Under the pieces are notes generated by a model that did not search any database, had not been told where the DNA came from, and saw only the letters and a program-made list of their open reading frames with translations. A stretch of DNA of 64,000 nucleotides from Punica granatum. Its lineage: Eukaryota; Streptophyta; Magnoliopsida; Myrtales; Lythraceae. This document shows positions 24,067-35,462 of the stretch, piece by piece. The translations under genes and the position numbers were made by a program. Numbering within the stretch: position 1 is the stretch's first letter; each line of letters opens with the position of its first letter. The DNA lies in the NCBI RefSeq assembly GCF_007655135.1, contig NC_045132.1:4836001-4900000 (forward strand), given 5' to 3'.

Positions 24067-24129
24067 CTGGAATTGCTAGGCCTCACGGGCCATATCGGGT
24101 CGGAGCCCGAAATCTTGTCCCCAACAATA

Positions 24130-25671
24130 CATATGCAGGCTGCTTCACTTTGATGGCTTTGACAGTCTTCTCATGGAATACAACTTATCCCAGTGTTCAA
24201 CTATATGCGGTTGCTTCCTCCCAAATCTCCTACAAAACAAAGTTTATGATCAGGAAGAACATCGAGTGTCTTCTTGAGAAGAAATTAATTATAATTTAGA
24301 TTCTTAGCCTACAATTTCGCACTCAATTTACTTTTGGTAAGTTGGAAAATTTGATTCATCGTTCATCCCATGTGAGCTATTTCTAAATTACACTTTTTTA
24401 AATGGACAACATTAATTCCACGTGTGCTTACACAAGTCAAAAAAACATTATCATTGCAGAATAGTAAAAAAGTTCCCCGTTGCTAGAGAAAAAAAAAGAG
24501 AATGTTACGCGTCCAGCCAAAAAGATAAAAAGAAAAAGAATGTTACGTACAAAAAAAGAAAAGATACATGTAACTAGGAATTCCGCAAATTTCGCCTTCA
24601 TTTGGGAGAGAGTTTCACTTAAATCCTGTACTTTATTATTGCATAACCCTATATTTTATAATAAACTAGATGCAAGGCCCTTGATAAACATCCTAATAAA
24701 TCGGACGTGACCACTATTGAATCGTTCATATAAGTAACATAAAATTCTTATTGTGGCTAAAATTTGTCCACAGGGACTAGTTTTTAATTTTTTTTCATTT
24801 GTAACCATATATTTGATTAAATTTTATCTCATATCAATCTTATTTTGTTCAAATTTATTATTTTTCTCATGAAACTAATATGTTTACAAAAGAAAAGTGG
24901 ATTTCCCGTAATACATGGGGTATGCATTTTTTTAAAAAATTCTAAGGGCATATAATACCACAACAAAAGGTAAATTTTTTCTTTTTTTTAATAATTATAT
25001 ATGACTTTTATAACCAAAGAAATCTTTAAAATTCTGAGTGACTTTACTCAATAATATCATGTCACTTATCGTGTTATGATTAATGGAAACTCTAAAGTCA
25101 TTTAATATTGGGTCACCTACATCCTATTTGGCATTATCCGATGAATTGATCCAGCTTTTATAATTATATATAGATGGTTAAAGCTCTGCAGTTTGTGCAC
25201 GCGAACGTGCAATGAAATTTACATATAAAAAAGTTAATCAATTTATGGAGAAAGCTATTTTTCTAGTTCAAGGAAAAAAAAAAGAAAGCTATTTTTCTAG
25301 GAAAATTAAGATCTATTCATGAATTGAGAAATTTTTTTTATGAATAATATTATGTTTATCTGAAATAGTTTTACAATAATTAGCTGTAGGCTCACATGTT
25401 AAGTTAGTTACATATATATCGTTTAATTTATCGATAAAATCTTATTTTCTAAGAAAATATTTGGTGTGTATTCGTGAATTGATTAATTTTTTTATTTTTA
25501 ATTATTTATCCTCGATTTTTAATGATGAATTAATATCTCCGACCAATCAAAAGAACATGTAACAATGAGCTAAAGGTTTCAGAGTGATCGATCAAGGCGC
25601 ATTTTTATATAGTGCCTTAGCTTTTATATATAATAATCGATGATTGACTTTTTCTATGGTTTGCATGTGTA

Positions 25672-25702
<31 letters not shown>

Positions 25703-25705
25703 GTT
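24130..25705 (+). promoter_or_regulatory. Upstream region and probable promoter of gene 2
   Basis: Close copy of 10882-12456, including the TATA-like stretch (about 25604-25640), a TG/TA microsatellite and the CT-rich leader. Confidence 0.4.
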
Positions 25706-26415
25706 CATAGTCTCTCGACGTCAGTCCGCCTCTCTCATCTTCCCCTTCAGTGCTCTTTGTTTCTCTCTTGCCAACGACATAATCAGTTTTTCCAGGTAAG
25801 AGAGAGACACATTCTCTCCTGCTTCTCCGACTGGCTTTTCTCTAACCTGTAATAGATTTTGTTGAGAAATTCTTTTTACCTCTTTTAACAAATACTTGAC
25901 TCGGTGATTTTAGAGGACAGAAGTAGAAAATCAATCTTCTTGAAACAGCAAAGGTTTGGCAATTTGGTGAACAGTTGAAGTACATTTTCCAATTCCCTTT
26001 ATGGGATTGCATAGATACATTATTAATTACTTCTTCGTGGGCCAGTGCTTGTTAGACCAGATGATCGTGTATTAATTTCTCCCGTTATTTCCTTGCATAA
26101 TTGATGCTGATGTGAATTTTCTGCTCACAAATTCTTGTCCGATGTTCGGGGTCCTACAAGGTGTACTGTTGCAAGTAACTAGTTAAGTTTGTTTCCTTAT
26201 CACTTGATCAACTATGCAGTGACTAGATAGACCTTTTCAAGAAATGAAACCTTTCGAACATCTAATGTCGTGATTGTCATACATTGAGGGACTTATATTT
26301 TGAGCAGTTAATGGTCCTGTGACCAGTTTATCTTTTGCAGTAAAATAATGCAAGGATTCCGTCTTCTCATTTAGCTTATCCATACAATTCCTTCGTTTAG
26401 GGAGCATGAGACATC

Positions 26416-29400
26416 ATGCCTAAGAAGGAAGACACATTTTGGAAACACACAGAGCGTTTGAATGGGCGATTTAGATGCAAATACTGCGGAAAAGATTTTG
26501 CTGGGGGTGTCCCTAGAGTTAAGTCCCATTTATCAGGAATTAAAGGACGTGGCATAGATATATGCCCCAATGTCCCAAAAGAAGTCCGAGCAGCTGCTGC
26601 TGAAGTAATTAAAGTTGGTATCAATAAGAGACCAAAACCCGAAAACTTTTCGAGTAGTTCCGATGGAATTTCTTCAGAAGTAGTATGTGAGAAAAATGAT
26701 AGCTGTGAGCTGGATAATTTGCTCGTGAAGTTCTTTCTGTCGAATAACATTGATTGCAGTGTTGTTCAGTCATCTTCCTTCATTGACTTCATGAATGCTG
26801 TGGTTGCATTTGGTGCTCCTTATAAGTTGCCGAGTTATTCGACACTCAAGTCTCGGCTGATTCCCGACTTGCTTGGCAAAATCGAAGCAGATGTGATAAA
26901 AGTGAAGGAATCATGGAAGGAAACTGGTTGCACCATCGTCTCTGATGTTTGGTGCAACGAGAAAGAGAATCAGTCCTTCGTTAACATCATGGCCTGCTCG
27001 AGGAAAGGAGTAGTGCTACTGAATTCGTTCAAAGTCCCAAGGAACGAGTTAGATGGTGTTTTCTTAAAGGAAATCATATGCTTTTGTATCCAAACTGTAG
27101 GGCCAAACCATGTAGTGCAATACATTAATGGCGCTCGAAGTGGAGGACCTACCGAGGATCTGCTCGCTAGCGACTTTCCTCAAATATGCATCACTCCTTG
27201 TGTTGCTGTTGAGATCCAGTCAAGTTTTGAGGAAGTTTACATGGAAATTGGGTGGGTTAAGTTGGCATTTGATAAAGCTAGATGTCTCATAACCCTTATT
27301 TATGGGAATAGCGATCTTTTGTTGCTGATGAGGAAGTACACCAACAACAGGGAGTTAATACAGCCTCAAGCAATAGATTTTTCCTCAAACTACAGTATGC
27401 TACTGTCGATCATTGTTGTCAAAGATCAGTTACTTCAACTTGTGCAGTCTTTTGGCTGTAGTATGTCAGACCTGGTAAAAGAAGTGGCTGAAATAATTAG
27501 TAGCCTAGAATTTTGGAATCAAGTGGAAGAGATAGTACAGGCTCTAGAGTCATTATTCCTAGTTCTCTATCTAGTTGATAAATATGGTTCATCTTCTGGG
27601 TACTTGTATGTGGCAATGGAAATGGCAACTGAAGGAATAGGAAGAATTTATGGTGGCAATCCAGATAAATACGAGAGACTATGGCAGATTTTCAACTCGT
27701 TGAAGGAAAAGATTGTCCATCCAATACATGCTGCTGCAGCTTTTCTAAACCCAGCATATATGTGCAGTGAGTTGTTTAAGGATAAGGCCAGAATAATGGA
27801 AGTCATGGAATTTATAGTGAGCCACTTGGTAGCTAGCGAAGATAAAGACGCTTTCTTGGAAGAAATTATTAAGTATCACGAGAGAAGCAGAGAACCAAAC
27901 ATATTCTCAGATACCGCGAACAGAATGCGGAAAGTATGTCACCCAGGTAATTATCTTGCTTTCTTTTATTTATTGCTAGCAGCAACAATCTGTTATGCTT
28001 CTTTTAACTCATATCTTCTTGTAGGTGATTGGTGGGCTTATTGCGTTGGGCGTGAGTTCCCAATGCTACAGAAGTACGCCATCCGAATATTAAGTCAGCC
28101 CTGCAGTGGTTCCGCTTATAAACAGAGTTTGAGTGCATTTGAGACTGCTCAAATGAAGAATCTGAGCGCATTTACATTTAAAGCATCAACCCATTTCTTT
28201 TGGATGAATATGATCTTGACCACTGGATTTAGGGCAATGAATGCATCTGATAAGCCAAAGGATCTTACAGAGCTCAGCGAGTTGAAGTGGAGATTTCCTA
28301 CTGATTTCTTAAACGAGCCGGAGGTCTCCTATTTAGATCCACAACCAACTCACAGGTATGAGCATCTACTTGTTTTCTTTCGAGTGTTAGAGCCTAAAAG
28401 TTTATGTTACTAGTGCATCTAGCCAGTTGAAAAGTGGCTAACATCTTGCTTGATGATTATAGATATTTTCTCCTAAAGTATATGCTTGATAGTTCTTTAT
28501 GATAAAAAAGAATCCTCACAAAATATAATAATAAGCTTCAACATAATTTTAATTTAGTATCTTGATTTTGTTTTTCCGGAAAATAGTACCTTGATTTATC
28601 TACCTTCATTGCCTATTTTTCTGACTGTTTCTGAGTATTTAGAAGACAAATTAAAAGCAATTCCTTCTGTTTTACTTTTTCCTCAGAAACTTCTTTAATC
28701 TAACTAGGAAACTCCTCTGTCAAACTTTGTTTGGTACAGTTCTCTAATAGCTGGTATCCATCTCCCAAGCCAGAGATGTTTGCAGCTGCAGTTTGTAACT
28801 AGGATTCCATCTCTCCTAGTTACTGGTCAAGAGGTCAAAAGTGAACAAGGATCTCCTGTCCATGTGTTCTTGGTAGATCGAATCTCCGGTAATGTGGTGC
28901 AAGACAGTGCATTATCGACGTTAAATTTGACAGTTTCAGCACTTGAAGGAGACTTCGATGAAGAAAGTGGAAATACTTGGCAAAGGGAGGATTTTGAAAG
29001 AAATGAAATAACGGATGTCCCACTCATGACCGGTACTCTGCAAGTGACCCTAAAGGATGGGATGGGAACACTTGGAGATTTATGTTTTAATTACAGCTCT
29101 GAAATTGCAAAAAGTGGGAAGTTCAAGCTTGGAGTGAAAACTCTTACAGATGAATGTGGAGGGATTTGTATTTGCGAGGGCATATCCAATGCATTCGTCG
29201 TGAGGGACGGTAATGGTAAGTTGCTTGGTACTTACCGCTTTCCTAATTTTTGTCATGGTAGAACTTCTCAAATTTTTCATGCAAGCAAGAGTTTGGTAAA
29301 TATAATAACATTACGTGTAGGTTTACGATTCACTGCTTTGTGATATGGTCATGGAATTTTAGTTAAGCAGTAATCTTTGGTAACTACGAAATGCTTGCTT

Positions 29401-32400
29401 GAGATCTTTATCTGGGCGATGACAGACACGAGAGCGCCCGATGCTACTGCCAGCCAGATGCACCTGCCAGAAGATTCGCAACTAAAGAGTATTATGGATG
29501 AACTGACACAACCAAAACCTTGTTCAACAGACACGAATGCTAATAGCGAGATGGATCTCGGTAGATGGTTTGAATTTGGACCCCTTTGGAGTCCACTTGG
29601 TTGCAAGCATAAGCAGAACCACAACGTCAAATCAGGGCAGGGAGCAATGAGATGGCCTAAGCTTAAAGCCGTGAAAGTTTCACCATGGGCGACTCTGAGG
29701 AGAGCTGTCATGGAGATGAGAGCTCAGAAAATGCTTAGTAGGACCCAAGTGCAGAAGCAATTGGAAGAATGTATAGAAGGTATATTCATCATTCGGTGAT
29801 ACAAATGGCCTTTGGTATCCAATTCAATATTTCATGTCATTGCATGCCCATCTCAACTTACATACATGCTGCGGTTGACTGAGTAGGTGCATATTATGTT
29901 GCCACATGACTTTACAGAAACTTAGAAGATTAAAGCTTTTCCAAGGTGACTCTGTGATTTCGTCATTCAGCTGCAAGTAGGAAATCGACACAGCCTTCTG
30001 CAATTTAAACCAACTGCCTAACCTCTTAGAAAGTTCCTGTAGACAGCAGCAACTAAGAGTTGATGCCTTCACTTATCCAAAAAAAAAAAAAAGGTTTGGT
30101 GCCTTCACCAATCACGGCCTTTCGTCTAGTGACTCTAGTACCATGTTCTCCAGACTTTGGTAGAACAAGCAGTGCTTTCAGAGAGCAGTGAATGCTGGGT
30201 TAGCTCTTTCTATGAGGGTGACAGATCTGGTCAGTAACAAAAAGATGTGTGTCTGGTCTGGTGTATCAAAGTAACATTTCTGATCTATAGTTCCCCTTCA
30301 TGCTCTGGTTCAAAAGAGATGTTTCGAACAGAAAAAGAGTGCCTCTTCTCCGAAAAAGTTATCTTGTATATTTTCTTTTCACTGCCTGGTGTGCCCGGTA
30401 CTTAGAAGGGCCCCTTTTTTTTTGTTCTCTTTTTGTCCCACTAAGTTGAAGGGAGTTCTTTTGTAATAGTTTAGGTACCCGCCAGATTATTAACCCTTTT
30501 CTGGAACAAATATATGTAATGCAGGTCAAGATTGGGTTCAGGAAGAATTCAGACGGTTACCACTAGCTAAGGAAAAGCAGGGCAAAGATAAACGGAAGGA
30601 AATCTCCGAGAAGTATGTGATATCGAAGGCGCCGACTCAAGTGGCAAGTCATCCTGAGGAGTATTCCAAGGGCAAATCTGGATCTGGGTTGGATGAGGTA
30701 AGTACCAGTTATATAGCGTTCTCAGCTGGATGCAATATACATATGTCTTAAGGCAACTGCACATTCAAACCATAATTCATACATTGCACAATTTCCACAA
30801 TAATTCAATGTGTTTGTGTTTTATCTTTTCGTTTTTTCACAAAGTAATTTGTATAAATTCTGCCACATCTTGCAATATATGTATATACGTACATGTATGT
30901 ATCCCAGAAGGACAAGAAGCCGATGTTGGTGGAGCCTGCTTCAGAAGAACTCGAATTAGCAAATTGTGATGATTCAACTTTGGAAGGCACCGCAGCATTT
31001 CCAAATCCGAATACCTCAGAATTAAGTCAACCTTTGACTCTCTTCCCGTCGCTATTGGCTTGCAAAGATAAGAAGTTTCTTGAAGATGAGGTACTCGAGG
31101 TTCTTAACCCTATAATATTAACAGATTTTTCCATCGCTTCAAATGTTAATGGAGACAATTGGATGTTTCTATATCCTCCAGGAGGCTGTCGAGCCATTGG
31201 GATTGGAAGAACGTCCGTCAACAGTAGCAAGCTTCTCATGTGCTGGAGGCTCTATTCCTCCAAAACAGGATAGCTCATGTCTGAGTCAATCATTGATGCT
31301 CTTTCCCTCGTTACTGATCGGAGACGACACAGAGGTCGGTGAGGATAAGTCACCAGATCTTCTTGAGCATTCTGCAAGACAATCAACAAGTCCAACCAAA
31401 GCTAATGAACGAGTTGGCATGTCTAAGCTCAACATAGGCAAGTCTACATGCATGTAATCTTATTCCGCCCTCTCTTCAATTTAATCTTCCATATGCTGAT
31501 ACATAAAGTTAGAGCTTTGCCCATCCGTCTCACTTTCATTTTCCAAATATGCCCCTCCTACAATTCTTTTATTGAAAAAAAAAAAGGTTTGTCCAATGAG
31601 GTTTCTTCTGTAAATTAAACCAACCGCCTCTCGAGTAAATATTGAGTGAGTATTACTCATTCATTTGGATGCGTAACACCCACCTAATGGAAAGTAAGAA
31701 ATTGACCTTACAACAGGCTCAAATTTTCACTGACAAGTATTTTGATTAGTTATTCCTCATTCCCATTGAATATTTTCTTTCTCGCCTCGAGCGGTTTTCC
31801 TTTGTGCACTTCCTCCAAAAGCTGCACTTCTCATCAAGTCGTCATCCCTACAGTTACTTTCTGTCTTCTTCTATTCGTCCCTACCCTTCGGCTTTCCCTT
31901 CTCTTGAAGAACACAGGTTAGGTACGATGATGAGGCAGTCATTTTTTTTTGTAATCTTTCTTCTCCCTGCATTTATGGCTTCTCCATGAGTTTAAGGGGA
32001 AATGGCCTGAAAATATTTATGGCTCGCTCAAGCTTCTATGACTAGTATCGTGTCCTTGGCTAATGCTCAATCTGGACAATCGGAATATGTTCCTTCACGC
32101 CCTCAACAGTTACTTCCTGCTCCAATTCCAGTTAGAGGTGTGAGGTTCGAAAATTTAAGCACTGAATACAGTTCCATGTATCCTCAAGCTTATTGTGCAC
32201 AATCTTTTCCATCACCAGTGGCAAGTCCAAGTACGGGTGCCCAACGAGAACCCTTCTTGCGGGTCGATTCCTTTCAACAGTCCACCTGTGAAAACAACTC
32301 TCTCGAATGCGTGAGAGACACACCTGACCCGAATGTCTGCAATTCCTCCAACCAAAGCAGGCAGAATCAAAACCACGACTTTAAGTTTGACTCTGTGGAG

Positions 32401-32897
32401 GACCGAGGGCACATTTCACCTGCCACTGATAGGAGTGCCAGCAGTAGCCTCTGCAATGGTGGCGCTTTGACTCATCGCCATGGTATGGATTGTGGAAGCA
32501 TCTGTGGAAGTAATGGAAATGTCAATCAGGTTCCAGTTACCAGACATGCTGGGGAAAGCAGGCCTGTGGAAGAGAGTTCTCAAGGATCGGTAAGGAAAGC
32601 GGCTCTTGCCAAGTTCCTATTGAAGCGCAAAGATCGGTGCTACGAGAAGAAGGTAATATCTTCGTACTTTTATTATGTGAAACAGCTTTCCTACTCGGTA
32701 GGTTACACCAGCAAAAGTGACTCAAAACCGCCAACAGATATTCTGTTGCCCGTGACGTGTGACTGACCAAGTTAATTTCTTCTCCCTAGGTTCGGTATGT
32801 GAGCAGGAAAAAGCTTGCAGAGCAGCATCCTCATGTGAAGGGACAATTTGTTCGACAAGCGCAGAGTGATCCTGCAACTGAAGAAACTAATCCTTGA
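26416..32897 (+). CDS. Modular gene 2: BED/hAT-like - CBP60 - MYB-like - PRR C-terminus with CCT
   Basis: Nine exons: 26416-27946, 28025-28355, 28770-29215, 29426-29779, 30525-30697, 30908-31090, 31182-31437, 32033-32652 and 32790-32897. They total 4002 nt (1333 residues), all in phase. Exons 1-7 mirror gene 1: BED finger, DUF659/hAT-like region, half CBP60 (about 621-769), unrecognised exon (8 residues longer than in gene 1), MYB-like exon (888-945), and two LxLFP exons. Exons 8-9 are from a PRR5/PRR7-type clock protein: IPVRGVRFENLS, a Ser-rich DRGHISP region, and the CCT motif split by an intron (ERR-type KRKDRCYEKK / VRYVSRKKLAEQ). No receiver domain is present. Intron 7, which joins the modules, starts GC rather than GT (TAGGCAAGT), and the exon 8 acceptor at 32032 has a weak pyrimidine tract. 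That join is therefore less sure than the rest. Confidence 0.62.
32033..32897 (+). other. PRR-derived C-terminal module with CCT motif (exons 8-9 of gene 2)
   Basis: About 242 residues. The CCT motif (about 1280-1321 of the fusion) in PRR, CO and related proteins contacts DNA and NF-Y subunits and carries nuclear localisation residues. The intron inside the motif (32653-32789) falls where PRR genes usually have one, which argues for capture of genomic exons rather than of a cDNA. If not fused, this would be a 5'-truncated PRR fragment. Confidence 0.8.
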
Positions 32898-34128
32898 GAG
32901 TGGTTCTTAGCGTATATTTAGGGCTTAAGCTGCCACAAAGCAACGGGATAGTCTTCCATCTGATAATCCGGTCTAGTATGGTGCCGTTCTCCCTCCTCTT
33001 CTTGGGGGAGGCAGAGCAATTGGGTGGACAATAAGTACTTCGGAATATGCTTCTAACTATGCAAAGATCGCTCGCAATGCACGTGCCTTCTCACTAGTAG
33101 GAAAAAAAAAAAAACGAATTGTAGGCAAGCGAGCAGTTTGTGCTGTATAGTTAGTAATTGCTAAAATGAGGAAGAATGCGATCTTGAGTCAAGTCAAGAA
33201 GGTTAATATTTCAAGTTTTATTTCTCACGTGACAACGTAATAATATACATCTAGGGCAAAGCCCGCGCGTTGCTACGAGGCGCAAAAAAGCAGAATCAAA
33301 GCAATTAAATCTTCAAATATAAGAAGAATAGATCTCAAGCTGTGGTTGATGAAGAAACCTTGTCTTCCAAATTAGAATTTTAGGTATTAGTGTCTGATTT
33401 CCAACCTCAATGAATAGTAAATTCATTTTAAGTGAGTAATTGAAATAGCTTTTGTCACATGATAGGTAAAGAAGGAAATGATTCGAGTCAGCTTTTCAAT
33501 CCCAGAGAACTCGCATTAATAGAAATGCCCTGCTCCATATAATCTCCCTTCTTATGAGGCTATCCCAAGGTAGTGAAGAAGAGTACATATACCATTCTTG
33601 CTATTCTTTCCCAGAATCCTACAATATGGCTGCAGGTTTAGCTACAAAATTATATCTGTGCTTGAGCAGCTTGTGTGTCTGAGTTTCATGACAATTTCAC
33701 TGGCTATCTCTCAAAATAGAGAAACAAAGAAAATATATTTTCCATCATACCAAGTAGATTTCATATATTTACAGTATGTCTACATAGAATATCTACATTA
33801 TATACAAAAAGATGTATCAAAAGTGTTACTCCATTCAACCATATTAAAAAATTATCTACTCCATACTCCATTCAGCTACATCCAAAAGTATTTACTCCCA
33901 CCATTGTCCATTCATTTCATAGTCCGTTCAACTTAAAAGGCAAGTGAATCCAAAAACCATAAGGGTCAACTCTATACCTCATGCTCCTTTGATACCAAAA
34001 AGAACTTGTCAATACTCCATGCAGCCGCGAATCAAGTGAATCCAAAAGGCATAAGTGCTTACTCCATACTCCATTATTCCAAAATTATTCAACCATACTC
34101 CATTCAGCTAGAAGAGAATTTTTAGTTT

Positions 34129-34302
34129 CAACTTCTATATCTCGAAGCAAATTTTGACTATTACTTCATTTGTTTAGCTTCCTGCCATGCCTTCTAAGGC
34201 CCTCAGGTCTCGTTATTGAACTTCTATATCATGGAACAAAATTTTCTATTGCTTCATTTGCTTAGCTTTCTGCCATGCCTTCTAAGGCTCTTAGGTCTCG
34301 TT
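34129..34302 (+). repeat. Tandem duplication, two units of about 86 bp
   Basis: Unit 1 is about 34129-34214 and unit 2 about 34217-34302. Both contain CTGCCATGCCTTCTAAGG and end AGGTCTCGTT, with roughly ten differences. Confidence 0.8.
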
Positions 34303-34617
34303 TGTAATCAAAACGAAAATATGAGGATATCATACTCTAATAAATCATTAATAAATTTGGATTGCAACTAAGTTGAGGCAAGATGAGGCCCCAAATTCAG
34401 CTTGTACTGCTGAAGTGAACATCCCATGTCTCGAAGGCAGACTTTTCTACAAAGACTCTTGAACACTTTAAACCCCGCCACTCACGAGCATCACATGACA
34501 ATAACCCTATTATTCCAATTCAAGGTGAAGAAGATACCATAAAGGATGGACTTCCTAATTCGCTTCGTTGCGTCACACGCGAAAGCCAAAAAACATGACA
34601 CTGACTAAAAGACGGAA

Positions 34618-34676
34618 GGATCCAGGCCCGTTTAGGTGCAGAAAAGAACGCCCTACCACCTGAGCTAATGGTAAAC
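34618..34676 (-). repeat. Possible tRNA-derived (SINE-like) fragment
   Basis: On the minus strand TTAGCTCAGGTGGTAGGGCG resembles a pol III A box, followed by a CCTGGATCC block resembling a weak B box. It cannot fold into a complete tRNA as far as I can see. Confidence 0.25.
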
Positions 34677-35462
34677 CATTCTGTATATATTACGGACGCA
34701 AAATAGGAAAAGGAAGCCTACTCGCCCTGTACAGCAGACGGACCGGTAGTGATTTCTTTGTTAATTAATAATTGTAGTAATTATAATTATATGATATAGA
34801 CCGGTCCGTCTCAGGCCCATCAATGTTGGCCTGATGGGCTGGCCCAGTTAAACATTGTCCATAAACTGAGGACAAAGGCTCATTAATTATAATATTATGG
34901 AAGAGTATTGATCCGCGGGATGCGAGGAAACCTCGCTGTCTCGACCAAAAGAAAAAAAATGAATGGAATAAACGATACAAATAGACAGTCTATTAACGAA
35001 AGTAAAGATATTTCATAGGAAAAATAAAATCAATTATGTTGCAGTCCATTACGAAAAGAATATAGGGACCCCCTGGAACAAAATTTGCTTTTATACTTTA
35101 GCCCTTAAATGACTCCATGAAGGTGGAAATGCCCTTCAAAACGATGGCAGGCTGTAGCATCTAATGAAAAGGAATGCAGAAAGAATTGAACTTAATATAA
35201 CACAACATTAATATTAAATATAAGAGAGTATATTGGGATGGATGTCAAGCTTTTTGGATCGTCAATTCGTCATCCGCTTCTAGTATCAAAATAATCGGGT
35301 CGATTCTATGTTCGTGTGATAAAGTCGCTCATAATAAAATGAGTGATCATGTGGAGTAGAGTTTGGTAGCCAGCTAGCTTCTGCGGGAAGGCTAGCACCG
35401 TGCTCTCTTGAGGGGCGTGGAGACCGCTGATAATGGATGGGCTGGTGGCTGTGCGGAGGCAC

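Larger units (their letters stand above)
20860..31993 (+). repeat. Segmental duplication, copy 2 (contains gene 2)
   Basis: Colinear with 10780-19182, interrupted at 20909-24066 by a later LTR insertion. The left boundary lies inside an LTR remnant; the right boundary lies just before the PRR-derived exon. Confidence 0.85.
32898..35462. other. Intergenic between convergent genes 2 and 3
   Basis: Contains the 3' UTR of gene 2, AT-rich spacer, a transposon-remnant phrase GGGCAAAGCCCGCGCG (about 33253-33270) and the tandem duplication at 34129-34302. No convincing gene; the frame at 33598-33936 is T-rich and domain-free. Confidence 0.5.

Noticed and set aside
34618..34676. Functional tRNA gene
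   Set aside because: Only A-box-like and weak B-box-like blocks are visible; no acceptor stem or anticodon arm could be completed.
32898..35462. CRISPR array or prokaryotic-type operon anywhere in the window
   Set aside because: The window is plainly plant nuclear DNA; the tandem repeats lack spacers of the CRISPR kind.
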